From NCBI RefSeq assembly GCF_023566355.1, contig NZ_JAKNSW010000003.1, positions 1-64,000 on the forward strand: a stretch of 64,000 nt of DNA, given 5' to 3'. Source of the stretch: Mesoplasma sp. JKS002658. Lineage in GTDB: Bacteria > Bacillota_I > Bacilli_A > Mycoplasmatales > Mycoplasmataceae. The position numbers were made by a program, and so were the translations under genes. The notes under the pieces were generated by a model. That model saw nothing but the letters and a program-made list of their open reading frames with translations. It had not been told where the DNA came from and searched no databases. Shown here piece by piece: positions 21,601 through 33,688 of this stretch (the stretch's first letter is position 1; each line of letters opens with the position of its first letter).

Positions 21601-24600
21601 AATCTTCATCATTTTTACTATAGACTGTTTTAATTAAATATTGAGATGAGAAGGCACCAATTAATAAAACTGCCATCATAATCACTAAGACAATAACAAA
21701 AACAATTCAACTAAAGGGATTATTCATAATCACTTCTGCTTGCACATAAAGTTCTTTTACTGCAATTCATCACATTAAATAACTAATTCCCAGACCTCCA
21801 CCAATTGCAACCAATTCACTGATAAAGTACTTTCCAAGGATACTTAAATTAATTTCTCAATTGTTATAACCTAACGCTTTAAAAGTTGAGATTATCTTCC
21901 GTTTTTCATTAACATTAACTAATAAAAAGACAAGATAAAGCACTAGAACAATCAAAACGGTTGCTCCGATTAACAAGTCAATTAAAGCATAAAATTCATG
22001 CACTTTTTCTTGGGCTAAACGCTTTGATAAATCAATTGGTAAAAAGTTATTTGTCCCTAAATTAAACCAGTTAACATAACTATAAGTAGCGTTGTAATTA
22101 TTGACAAGATCACCCAGAAAAACTTCACCATCATTTGATGTAGGATAGAAGAAATTGAAATAATTAGTATCCATTTTTGCTGCAGCAACAGAATTATCTT
22201 GGTCAAAATGAAGAAATTGCCGTTTGGTAAAAACTTCATTATACAGAGGAGAAGGTGGAATTGTCGAAAGAAACTTATTCATCAGAATTGTTCGAATTCC
22301 ATAAATGTTGTTTGAATAATTATCATTTTCATTAATTCCCACAATTTTTAATGGCACTAAAATATTGTAATTATCTTGAGAAAGCGAAACTTGAAAGACC
22401 TTATTAATTTTCATATTGTTTAGTTTAGCAAAGTGTTTTGAAATAATTACTGGAAGTTGTTGGTCTGGTAAAGTTTGGTCTTGAAGCTTCTTAAGGTTAG
22501 CTACTTTATCACCACTTAGATTAAAAAGGTTGTAACTATTATCATCAACTAAATAAAGCTTTCAATTTTCATTACTCTTGTAATAATAACCAGGTGAAGC
22601 CAAATCAAACTTTAACACAGGAAAATCAATTTTTTCTTGCACAAAAGCATTATTTAAAGTAATTAACGGGTCAGGATTAATTAACGAATCACTAAGAATT
22701 TGAAGACTAGGGAGTCAAGTTGTTTTAATTTCTTCATTCATAGCGTCTCCCTGATTTTGGTCTGGTAGAAATGGAGCAATTTGTTCATAATCATCTGAAC
22801 CTTGAATTAAAAACTGTTGCAATAACTGAAAACTAATTGAGGCATGATTGATGTCAGTATGATAAATCTTTTGGAGTTGTGCAGCTATCAAAACTCAATT
22901 TTGCACTAAGTTTCGATCAATTGCCAGATAATCTTGGATCTCATTAGTCAAGATTGTACTTTTTGAATCATTAGTTACTATCTCTTTTAAATCTTTTTGG
23001 TCATTATAACCAATATAGTCCATATTATATAAGTCACTGTTAGCAAAGGAGTAACTTCCATAGGTTTCTATTTGTCATTGAAATTGATACCCATTATTAA
23101 AAGCAGAATTAGTGTTCTTATCATAAACCGTACTTCAGTTATCAATCAAACGGTTGGTAAACGTTCGGGCATTAAATTCCACTAAGATTATCAAATTAGC
23201 TAGTACTAGTAGTAAGGTTAAAAAGAACGTTTTAAGAGCATCCTTCATCACCAAACGATGTTTTGTCAATCTAGTTGGAAAAATCGCAGCTAAAGAATTG
23301 AATTTCTTTTGTTTCATGCTTTGGACACTTTTAAAGTTGGTTAACTCCAGAGAACTTTTCTTTAAGTAATTATTTAAAGTCAAGAAGCTAACAAGTGATA
23401 GTAGCAAAGGGATAAAAGCAACAACAATGGTTATAAATCACGGATTAAACAGATGAGTTTTAATTACTACAAAAGTATTCACCACGATAATGTCGTGGAC
23501 CAAACCTTGAATCGGGATACTCATTCCAAACCCTAAACCAAAACCAATTAACATCAACATTAAAACTCGAGTTCAAAAGATAAAGGCAATCTTTTCGGAA
23601 GGAAAACCATTTGCTTTTAAAACCCCAATTTGAGGCGCCGACTGGTCTAATTCTTTTTTTAAACAGTAATTAATAAAACCAGTGGAAAGAATTAACATAA
23701 TAAATCCAATCACAATAAAAATTGCAGCTTCAACAATATAAAGTTGGATAGTTTTAATAAAACTTAAATTATTGTACTTACTAACCTCAATTGGTTTAAC
23801 AAGGATTTCATCAGTAGTCAGTTTGCTAGCAAACTTACGAAAATTCTTTTTATTACCATAAGCATTAATTCTGGTGGTGGTGAAAACGTCAGCTTTGACT
23901 GGATCTTTTCTTAGTGGTGCTTCAATAGAATTAGAATTTTTATAAAAGAAACTGACATAGTTTTCCATCTCATTTTCTGTCAAATAAACATAAACACTGT
24001 TATTGATTTTGTCATATTCATTACTTAACTGGTTTTCAAGAAAAACGTTATTGATCTTATTAGCAAAACCAACAATTTTATACTTCTGGTGAATTGTCTC
24101 ATCACCAAAATTATTTAACTCAATTTCATCACCAATCTTTAAATTATTTTTCTGAGCGTACTTGTTATTAATCAAAACCTCATCATCTTGCATGTTTTTC
24201 AAGTTCTTTAATCCTTCAAAAACAACTACATTGTTGGTTTTTCCTAAATTTAAAGGTTCAAGATTAAATAAGGTTTCATTGTGTCCTATTGATGCTCAAC
24301 TATAATCAAGAATAAAATTTGCATCAATACTCACTTTATCATTTCAGTTGATCATCATTGGTAAATCTTCAACAACTTTCTTATAAACCTGATCATAGTT
24401 TAGTTTAGAATACTCATCTCACGAACTGGTTAAAAGATCATCCAAACTGACATAGTTGGTCTTGGTTGATGATTCTTGTCCTTTAACTGGATAAAGATAA
24501 ACCATTCGGTTATATAAATTTCCATAGGCATATAAATTATTTTTAATAAAGTTACCTAAAAAATCACTACGATTAGTTTGATAATCACGATCACTAGCGT

Positions 24601-24955
24601 TGAAACGTTCCTTATAATACTCTCTAAAATAGTCGTCTAAAAGCAAACCTTTATACTCATATTCTCAATTAAAAAGATTAGTTTGCAAAGAATTTTTGTA
24701 ATTACCATTATCATCAATACTTTCAAAGTAATCAAAAAGATAATCGTCAGTAAAATTATTTAATCGGGGTTTTCAACTATAATCTCATCCCGCTTGTTTA
24801 TCACTAATCCCACCTGTTACATTAATAATCTGCAAAGGAGTAGAAACAATTCCTGTTGTTAAGGCAGAAAAAAGAAAAATAAACAAAACGAACGCTAAAG
24901 ATTGAAGTCATTTGGCAAAACTTAAATTATGAAAGCTCTTAAATAGTTTTAACAT
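21599..24955 (-). CDS. FtsX/MacB-like ABC transporter permease
   Basis: An 1118-aa membrane protein. The first membrane helix is at about residues 21-36 (SLAFVLFIFLFSALTTG), and a large exterior domain follows. Three helices lie in the first FtsX module around residues 310-540 (IYIVEAAIFIVIGFIMLILS and neighbours). A linker starts LRK-like (ALKTFFLTLLLVLANLIILV near 590), a second exterior domain follows, and the C-terminal FtsX module has DLLIGATVLIVLVLYLVFLLVNVNEKRKIISTFKALGYN. Many TGA Trp codons are present; all segments are in one frame. A TATAAT box (24997-25002) and GGGG-type ribosome site precede the ATG. The ATPase gene lies just upstream on the same strand, giving a MacB/LolCDE-like pair. 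The substrate is unknown; lipoprotein handling or peptide export are possibilities. Confidence 0.85.
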
Positions 24956-25043
24956 TGGTACCCAAGACCCCTTTTATTTTACATTCTCATATTGAGATTA
25001 TAAAATAAAGTTAATTATTTTTATTGTTTTAAAAAGAAACAAA

Positions 25044-25064
25044 AAAAGACCTTTTTGGTCTTTC
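25044..25064 (-). terminator. Terminator after the ABC ATPase gene
   Basis: AAAGACC/GGTCTTT hairpin with a U-rich tail on the minus strand, directly after the stop at 25067. With the separate TATAAT at 24997 it suggests the permease has its own transcript in addition to any read-through. Confidence 0.75.
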
Positions 25065-25066
25065 TT

Positions 25067-26125
25067 TTATGATCACTCAATATCTTCAGGATTTGCTGGA
25101 TGGGCATTGCGTTCTAATTTATCAATCAACCCGTTTTTAATGTGAATAATCGTGTTTCCAATTTTAGCAATATTAGGGTTATGAGTAACCACAATTACAG
25201 TTGTTTTATAAAGTTTGTTAACATCAACTAAAATTTGTAATACTTTCCGTCCCATTTCTTCATCCAAAGCCCCAGTTGGTTCATCAGCAAACAAGATATC
25301 AGGATTTTTTGCTAAGGCTCGTGCAATTGATACCCGTTGTTGTTGTCCCCCTGACATTTGGTGAGGATATTTATTCATTTGGTCTTTCATTCCAATTGTG
25401 GCAAAAATATCTTCAATTTCCATTTCAGGATGTTTTTTTGTTGATAGATTTTCTCCAACTTCAGCATTTTCTTTAGCAGTTAAGTTCGTCAATAAATTAT
25501 ACTGTTGGAAGATAAATCCCACGTGTTTTCTTCTAAACTTGGTTAAATGAGAATCTTTTAACAAACTTAGGTTATATCCCAAAACAAAGACATCCCCTTT
25601 TGTTGCTTTGTCTAAACCAGAAATGGTGTTCAAGAAGGTTGTTTTTCCTGAACCAGATGGTCCTAAAATAACAATAAAATCAGATTTATTTAACTTAATG
25701 TCAATTCCCTTTAAAACTTGGGTTTCTACATCTCCAGTTAAATAAGACTTAGTCACATCATTTAACTCAATAACGTGTTTCTCTAAGTTAGGATCATAAT
25801 GCGTAGTAGTAACAACTGTCCCATTTAAGATTTCTTTTGAATACTTTGAGGTTAATTGTTTTTGACGTTTTTGAATTTGTTTCAATGCTTTAATCCCAGT
25901 ATCTTCAATCTCTGGTAAATCAAGGTCAAGAAAAGCATCACTACCAGTTAAGTTTTTATCACCATGGCTATCTAATAATTCTTCTGCTCTTCCCTTTGCT
26001 GATCTTTTATTAGTTTTTGGTTTTTTTAGGTGTTTTTTCTTAACCTTAGCTTCTTCGGTTTTTTTAGGTTTAGTCTTTTTTACTTTTGGGGTTTTAGCTG
26101 ATTTAGTTCTACTCTTTAATGGCAT
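25067..26125 (-). CDS. ABC transporter ATP-binding protein (MacB/LolD type)
   Basis: A 352-aa protein. Residues 1-~110 are an unusual Lys/Pro-rich, probably disordered extension (about 20 Lys in the first 45 residues). The ATPase follows: VIELNDVTKSYLTG, Walker A LGPSGSGKTTFLN near 155, signature MSGGQQQRVSIARALAKNPD near 255, Walker B ILFADEPTGALD and the switch His in VVTHNPNIAKIG. LolD-type ATPases are usually about 230 residues, so the extension is extra. It acts with the FtsX-like permease encoded next to it. A TGA near the end codes for Trp (IEWS). Confidence 0.93.
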
Positions 26126-26392
26126 TCCTCAAAGCACCTTCTTCCTTCTCTTGCTGATAATTTTATACTATTATCAACTATTTTCTTTTTTCAAGTTTGT
26201 TTTTTATCAAGTCAAAATAACCATTATCCTGATAGACTAAAATCTATGCTCAAGATTTCCTTCTAACTGTTTAAATAATGATTATTAATTTAGTGGTTTA
26301 ACAAAACTATCAAACCACTAGTTAAAACAATGTCTTCCTGATTTTATCATAGAAAAGAAAAACCTCCCTATTGTGGGAGGCAACAAATTGAA
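26126..26392. other. Intergenic, terminator only
   Basis: 267 nt; apart from the hairpin at 26353-26380 and A/T-rich sequence expected to hold the ATPase promoter, I see nothing. Confidence 0.5.
26353..26380 (-). terminator. Terminator of hslO/zinc-ribbon transcript
   Basis: CCTCCC/GGGAGG stem with TTTTTCTTTT on the minus strand, following the small Cys-rich gene. Confidence 0.8.
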
Positions 26393-26623
26393 TTAATCAC
26401 TCTCAAACGTGTTATCAAATTCGTCATCAAGATCGTCTGCTTCGTCATCTTCATAATCATCTAAATAATAAACCGAATCATCAGCATCTTTGTTAAAGCT
26501 TTCTTCAAAACAACCATAGCACAACTGCATTGAAACCTGAACAGGATTATCTTCATTTCCTACCTTAACATCAACTACAGGACCTTTATTTTTGCATTTA
26601 GCACAATAAGTATTCATTTCCAT
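26393..26623 (-). CDS. Small Cys-motif protein with acidic tail
   Basis: A 76-aa protein with two CxxC knuckles (CAKC near residue 6, CYGC near 36) that probably bind one zinc ion, followed by a strongly acidic C-terminal tail (DDYEDDEADDLDDEFD). ATG 26623 is taken because AGAGGT lies 8 nt upstream; an alternative ATG is two codons later. It lies 71 nt downstream of hslO on the same strand and ends at a terminator. I do not recognise a family; a small regulator or chaperone-associated factor are guesses. Confidence 0.7.
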   Translation of the reverse strand: MEMNTYCAKCKNKGPVVDVKVGNEDNPVQVSMQLCYGCFEESFNKDADDSVYYLDDYEDDEADDLDDEFDNTFESD

Positions 26624-26694
26624 CGCTTTATACCTCTACTTCTTGTTTAATTTTATAAAAAGAACTTGATAAAAACTATTGTTTAAACAAAGAT

Positions 26695-27555
26695 TTAGTC
26701 TTTTAATTCTTCGGGAGTAATTTCATACTTTGTTTTACAAAAATCACAAATAACTTCCACTGTTTCATTTTTCTTGATAATGTCATCAACAGCATCAACA
26801 CCTAATAACTTAACTGCAACAATTGTTTTTTCTCGCGAGCAAGTACATTGAAATTTTAATTCCTTTGATTCTAAAACAATTGCATCGGTTGCAATTTCTT
26901 CAATTAAAGAAACATAGTTTGTTGTTTTTACTAAAATTTTATTAATAAACGCTGTGTTACCAATTGTTTTAATAAGATAATCAACATCCTCTTCTTTATA
27001 ATTGGGCAACAGTTGAATAAGAATTCCCACAGCACTCTTAATCTTGAAATCGTCATCTAGCTCTACATTGGTACTAATAAAAGAATTAACTTGGCTTGAA
27101 ATCCGTAAATATTCCATATAATCACGATCAATTGAACCATCAGTTAAACTAACTCTTGAAACATAAGGTTCACCTTGAACTGTCGAACGAGCAACTGTTA
27201 AAGTACCTTCTTTTCCTACAACTTGGGAAAGTAATTCATCAAGTTTTTTCTCTGGTTTCAATCCTGTTACAACAAAGTTTGAATCACTGATAAAACTTCG
27301 TACCCGGTCATTTTGAAATTCAGCAATGGTCGTTTTAATTAATCCATCGTTAGTCGAAATTGTTGAGGTTGTAATTTCGTTATTTTTTAATTCTAATCCT
27401 AATAAGGCGTTTGCCAAAGTAATTTTTCCCAAGACAATTGTTGCTAACGGGTTGGTTTGGTGTAACTCTACGATTTTGGTTAAAGATTGGGTTAAATCAA
27501 CAATCGTAATCTTTAAATTATGTTCTGTACTAATTGCTCTTGAACTTACATCCAT
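26695..27555 (-). CDS. hslO: Redox-regulated chaperone Hsp33
   Basis: A 286-aa chaperone activated by oxidation. The N-terminal domain is MDVSSRAISTEHNLKITIVDL. The C-terminal redox switch keeps all four zinc cysteines, CTCSREK near 239 and CDFCKTKYE near 271. An AAGGAG site sits before the ATG. It lies 54 nt downstream of ftsH, matching the ftsH-hslO order found in many Firmicutes. Confidence 0.95.
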   Translation of the reverse strand: MDVSSRAISTEHNLKITIVDLTQSLTKIVELHQTNPLATIVLGKITLANALLGLELKNNEITTSTISTNDGLIKTTIAEFQNDRVRSFISDSNFVVTGLKPEKKLDELLSQVVGKEGTLTVARSTVQGEPYVSRVSLTDGSIDRDYMEYLRISSQVNSFISTNVELDDDFKIKSAVGILIQLLPNYKEEDVDYLIKTIGNTAFINKILVKTTNYVSLIEEIATDAIVLESKELKFQCTCSREKTIVAVKLLGVDAVDDIIKKNETVEVICDFCKTKYEITPEELKD

Positions 27556-27609
27556 TTTCTCGCTCCTTAAATAAAATAACGAAACTTTCTCGTCTCGTTA
27601 TTATCAAAA

Positions 27610-29724
27610 TTATTTTTTGCCCTTAGAAGAACTGTCATCTTTTTGATCATCAGTTTCATCTTCTGGTTTTTTCTTTGGTTTCTTTTTGGTGGTGGTTGGT
27701 TTTTTTGCTTCTTTTTTTGGTTTTGGTTCAACATCAGCTAAATCAATATCAATGATGTCACCATCTTTAATTCGTTTTAACTCTTCATCATACTTAACCT
27801 TTTCAGCCTTAACATCATCTGGTAAGGCTAAGTTTTGGTCAATAAACTCAATTTGTTCAGCAGTAATTGTTTCCATTACTCGTAAAGATTCAGCCAATAA
27901 CTCTAACTCTTCGCGATTATCACGAATAATTTTATTTGCCTGATTATAAGCAGTGGTTAGAATTTTAGTTACTTCCTCATCAATTGCTGCTGCAGTTTGA
28001 TCAGAATAACTACCACTAGTACGACCATAACTCAAATCTTCTTGAGTAACTAATTTAGCCATTCCCAAAGCTTCACTCATTCCAAATCTTACCACCATTT
28101 GACGGGCAATATTTGTAGCCTTTTCTAAGTCATCATCAGCACCAGTAGTCACATTATCATCACCAAAGATAATAGCTTCAGCAGCTCTTCCTCCCATATA
28201 ACCAGCAATTGTGGCAAACAAATCTTGTTTAGTTTGAAACATGCTTTCATCATTTGGAGTAGTAATCGTGTATCCTCCCGCATTTCCCCGCGGAATAATT
28301 GTTACCTTTTGCACCTTGCTTGCTGATTCAAGTTTTAACCCAACCAAAGCATGACCTGATTCGTGATAAGAAACAATGTCCTTATCTTTTGGTGTCATTA
28401 CTCGAGATTTTTTCGCAGGTCCTCCAACTACCCGATCAATCGCTTCATCAATTTGGGTAATAGTAATTTCAGGAGTATTTTCTCTAACAGTTAAAATCGC
28501 TGCTTCATTAAGCACATTTTCTAACTGTGCTCCTGAGAATCCCGGAGTTCTTTGTGAAATTCGGTATCAATCAATAGTTGGCGAAATTTTCTTGTTACGA
28601 GCATGCAATTTCAAGATAGCTTCTCTTTCCTTAATATCTGGAAGAGAAACTTGAATTGTTCGGTCAAATCTTCCTGGTCTCAAAATGGCTGGATCAAGCA
28701 CATCACTTCGGTTAGTGGCTGCCATAATGATTACTCCTGAATTAGTATCAAAACCATCCATTTCCACTAATAGTTGGTTTAAAGTTTGGTCGTTTGAACC
28801 AGCAACATTGGCAGTTCTTTTTCGGGCCAAGGCATCAATTTCATCAATAAAAATAACACAAGGAGCATTGTTTTTTGCATCTTGGAACATTTCTCGAATT
28901 CTTGAAGCTCCCAACCCCACAAACATTTCGTCAAATTCTGAACCAGAAGTTGCATAAAAGTTAACGTTGGCTTCACCAGCAACCGCTTTGGCAAGAAGAG
29001 TTTTTCCAGTTCCTGGTGGTCCCTCTAAAAGGACTCCCTTAGGAATTCTGGCTCCAGCTTCTTGGTATTTTTGAGGATTTTTCATGTAATCAACTAATTC
29101 AACAATTTCGTTCTTTTCTTCGTTAATTCCTGCAACATCACTGAATTTAACTGTTGATTTAGAAAGTTTAGCTTTACTTTTACCCATTCCAAATAGGTTA
29201 CCAGCACCTCCAGCCCCAGCTGCACCCATTGAACGGAATAAGAACCAAAACAAGAAGACATAGATTAAAATCATGACCACTAATGGAACAATCGTTCCTA
29301 CAATTTGTCCAGTTTGATCAACAGGAATATTGGTAATTCCTTGGAAAGTATTTCCAGAATTGTAAATAATTTGTTCCAATAGAAGCACATCAGCACTATT
29401 AGCACTACCAATTCCATAAACTGCATCTAAAGCTTCAATAGGAATATTGTTGACCACAAAAGCATGAAGATTATTGTTTTCATCAAGGTAAGTACCTCTC
29501 AAAATCAACAAGGAAGCTGATCGTTGAATAGTCACACTATTAATTTTTCCTGAGTTAAGATAAGATTGCACTTCATTAACACTTAAAGCGTCAGGACTAC
29601 TTTTTAAGAAGATAGAAGCAACAATAATGGCAATGATGATAATGATAATCAGAATTAATCAAATTCAAATTCCACCACGACGGTTATTCTTTTTATTGGC
29701 ATTATTATTTTTCTGATTATTCAC
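27610..29724 (-). CDS. ftsH: ATP-dependent zinc metalloprotease FtsH
   Basis: A 704-aa membrane protease. The start is taken as GTG 29724 with an AGGGA site; the N-terminus is Asn/Lys-rich. A helix follows at about 21-39 ([19 protein letters not shown]), then an exterior domain and a second helix ([19 protein letters not shown], near 145). The AAA module has Walker A GPPGTGKT near 255 and SRH region [12 protein letters not shown] near 355. The zinc site [10 protein letters not shown] (HExxH) is near 450. A Lys-rich tail of about 40 residues closes the protein. TGA Trp codons are at residues 20, 22 and about 386. It degrades misfolded membrane proteins. It starts the ftsH-hslO segment, downstream of tilS. 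Confidence 0.96.
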
Positions 29725-29802
29725 TAACCATCCCTCATTTCTGCTTACTATCTAAAAGTTATACAAAATAACATAGTAATATTAACATAAAAACAAAATT
29801 TT

Positions 29803-30993
29803 TTAATCCCCTAGAAAGTTTTGATAATTAATTAACTGCTGGTTGTTCAACCGAATAATTGCTGGTTGTTTTACCCGAGCAAAAAAACTAATTTTATGGT
29901 CAATAAAGAAACGATTAGTCTTTTTTTTCTGACAGAAAGTCTTTAGTTTATAATTTTCAAAATCATTGGTTAACAAATAGGGGAATTGAAAACCATCTTT
30001 AGCAATTAATTCTTGAACCCACTTCGTAGTTAATTGATTTAACTCTTGATGATTGTTAATCATAGTTTTAACAAGTTCTATTTCATTATCAATAAGGAAA
30101 TAACAAGTGTTGAAGTCTTTAACTAACCAATAGTTTGGGATTTTAATTTTTAAAATTGGTTTTTTACTTGTCAAAAGTGTTTGAGCAATTGCTTTTAAAG
30201 TATTATTTTTCCGATGCAGAAAAATCTGGTCAACTTTTAAGTACTTAAAATAATTAATTAAGACAAACATCACTTGTTTTTGACTCAAATGATAAAACCA
30301 AGAATCAAGGACTAACTTATCACCAATCAAGTTCTTAGTAAAATACTTCAAAGCAACTTGTTTATCAGCTTCATTTAAGTGGTTTGCCTGTTTAATTTCT
30401 GCTAAATAAAAGTCAAAATCAACTTCATTGAGTTGTGATCTTAACTGGTTTCGCGCATACTTCAAATCAAAGTTTGTTTCATCAATTCCAAAAGGAATTT
30501 TTTTCTGATTCACGTGATTTAAAATACTACTTTTAGTTTGATTTAACAAAGGTCGTAACACAGTTAGTTGTTGGTACTTATTCTTAACTTTTAAACCATA
30601 ATAATCCACTAAATTATGGCGTTGTTTTTGCAATAAATAAGTTTCAATGTGATCATTTAAATTATGGGCGATTAAAAGAATTGTGGCGTTTTCTTTTAAG
30701 CCAATTTGGGCAAAAAAATCATAACGTAGCTTTCTTGCTGTTGATTCAAAGTTGGTGTGATTATCTTCAAATTCAGAAGTAATATTCTTATTATAGTATT
30801 TCAAGTGGTGCAAATCACAATAACGTTTAACAATCGCTTCATCACGAATTGATGAAGTTCTGGTATGGTAATTGACATGACAAACAATGATTTGTTGATA
30901 ACCTTGATTTACTAACAAATCCAAGAGAAACATGCTATCAGGTCCTCCAGAGACCCCAATCAATATTTTTTGATTAATTTTAATTCCTAACAT
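29803..30993 (-). CDS. tilS: tRNA(Ile)-lysidine synthase
   Basis: A 396-aa enzyme that converts C34 of the CAU-anticodon tRNA-Ile to lysidine so that it reads AUA. The PP-loop motif ISGGPDSMFLLDLL is at residues 13-26 (here ISVSGGPDSM-like), and a second conserved region is AHNLNDHIETYLLQ near 110. It ends in the variable C-terminal domain. It is 6 nt downstream of the methyltransferase gene and upstream of ftsH, the common tilS-ftsH order. Confidence 0.93.
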   Translation of the reverse strand: MLGIKINQKILIGVSGGPDSMFLLDLLVNQGYQQIIVCHVNYHTRTSSIRDEAIVKRYCDLHHLKYYNKNITSEFEDNHTNFESTARKLRYDFFAQIGLKENATILLIAHNLNDHIETYLLQKQRHNLVDYYGLKVKNKYQQLTVLRPLLNQTKSSILNHVNQKKIPFGIDETNFDLKYARNQLRSQLNEVDFDFYLAEIKQANHLNEADKQVALKYFTKNLIGDKLVLDSWFYHLSQKQVMFVLINYFKYLKVDQIFLHRKNNTLKAIAQTLLTSKKPILKIKIPNYWLVKDFNTCYFLIDNEIELVKTMINNHQELNQLTTKWVQELIAKDGFQFPYLLTNDFENYKLKTFCQKKKTNRFFIDHKISFFARVKQPAIIRLNNQQLINYQNFLGD

Positions 30994-30998
30994 TACTT

Positions 30999-31721
30999 CT
31001 AATCCCGAAAAAATTCTAAAATTTCATCACTATAAGTTTCATCATCATTATGGGCAATCAAGGCAGGAAGGATTTCAACTCCTTTATTACCTTGTTTTTG
31101 ACCTTCAATTAAAACAGTTTTTGCCTCATACTTACTTTTAGAATAAACAAAACGCAAACGCTTAACCACCAGATGATACTGGTGAAATAACTCAATAATT
31201 TCACCAGTTCTTTGAGCACGATGAACCATCACAAATACTCCTTTATTGTTTAAACACAAACTAGCGCTTTGAATAATTTCTGCTAAGTTAATCAACGTTT
31301 CATGACGAGCATCAACCATTAAGGGATTAGTTTCTCTAGTCTTAGTTTTTTCACCCACTTCAAAAAAGGGTGGATTACAAACCACAAGATCAAAACCATG
31401 AATGTTCTTCTTAGCAAATACTTTAATATCATCATTCACAATTTTTACTTGATGATTCAATTCATTTAAACTCATATTTTCTTGAGCTAAAACTACTGCT
31501 TGAGAATTAATTTCCACCCCCGTGATTGCAGCAGTGGTATAACGACTGATGATTAAAGGAATCACCCCATTATTAGTGCCAAAATCAACAATTTTTGTCA
31601 TTCTTTTATTAAAATTAATAAATCGTGCCAATAAGATACTATCTAATGTAAAACTAAACATTGTATCATCTTGATAAAGCTGTAAATTTTCATACCCTAA
31701 TAAATCGTTTAACACTTTCAT
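30999..31721 (-). CDS. SAM-dependent methyltransferase (tRNA1(Val) A37 N6-methyltransferase-like)
   Basis: A 240-aa Rossmann methyltransferase. The SAM-binding VDFGTNNGVIPLIISR is near residue 45, GVEINSQAVVLAQENM near 70, and the N6-adenine methylase motif NPPFF near 118. It matches the YabB/TrmN6 group, which methylates A37 of tRNA1(Val). It is in a tight cluster after holB (1-nt gap) and before tilS, a conserved Firmicute/Mollicute arrangement. The tRNA target is from family knowledge only. Confidence 0.85.
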   Translation of the reverse strand: MKVLNDLLGYENLQLYQDDTMFSFTLDSILLARFINFNKRMTKIVDFGTNNGVIPLIISRYTTAAITGVEINSQAVVLAQENMSLNELNHQVKIVNDDIKVFAKKNIHGFDLVVCNPPFFEVGEKTKTRETNPLMVDARHETLINLAEIIQSASLCLNNKGVFVMVHRAQRTGEIIELFHQYHLVVKRLRFVYSKSKYEAKTVLIEGQKQGNKGVEILPALIAHNDDETYSDEILEFFRD

Positions 31722-31722
31722 T

Positions 31723-32462
31723 TTAAATTGCCCTTGTAATTTGGATTAAAAACCGGTCAATTGCTAACTGCGAATTATTAGAAAACTTTAGATCGTGACT
31801 TAATTCTAAAAATAATTCATATATCAAGACATTAGCAGTGTTTAAAAAGTGCTTGCCCCCGCTTTGTACTAATTCTTGTAACTTGGTTTTTTCCATTTTT
31901 TTTAACTTATTATTTAATAATAAAATATTATCTTTGTTTTTAGTGCTAATTACTTCAACTAAAAAATTATCATCAAGTTCATTTGTTCCTCTAGTTAAGG
32001 TTAAAAGTTTTGCTCGAGATTCAAGGGTTGGCAAAACTTGGTTTTGATCATTAGTTAACAAAAAAAAGTAAGTATTAGGAGTAGGTTCTTCTAAAAACTT
32101 CAATAAGGCGTTTGCACCTTCTGGTTTTAAACTTTCAACATTAGCGATGATTCTTAGTTTAGGCTTATTTAAATATAATGGTGCATAGTTCAATTCATTA
32201 ACCATTGTTAAAACAGTTTCTTTATCAATTACTTGATAATGATCACCAATGACCTTAACATCAGTTATCAAGTGATTTTCATATGACAGACACCACTGAC
32301 ACTGATCGTTAGTGATGGCGTGATTATCACAATAAAGCATGCGTCCCAACTGGTTAACCAATTCATCCAAACTGATGTTATCTCCTTCAAAAAGGATACT
32401 TTCAAACAACTTGTTTTTCACCAACGCTTGGTGTAAGTAGTTCATAATTTCTGGTTGAGTCA

Positions 32463-32463
<1 letters not shown>
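31723..32463 (-). CDS. holB: DNA polymerase III delta' subunit
   Basis: A 246-aa clamp-loader subunit. It has the conserved LLKFLEEPTPNTYFFLLTND near residue 120 and LPTLESRAKLL, as in DnaX/HolB proteins, but no Walker A motif, which fits delta'. Helices follow at the C-terminus. Its start overlaps the tmk stop (32463), so the two are coupled, and it works with the DnaX product encoded 1.2 kb upstream. Confidence 0.9.
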
Positions 32464-33687
<1,224 letters not shown>

Positions 33688-33688
<1 letters not shown>

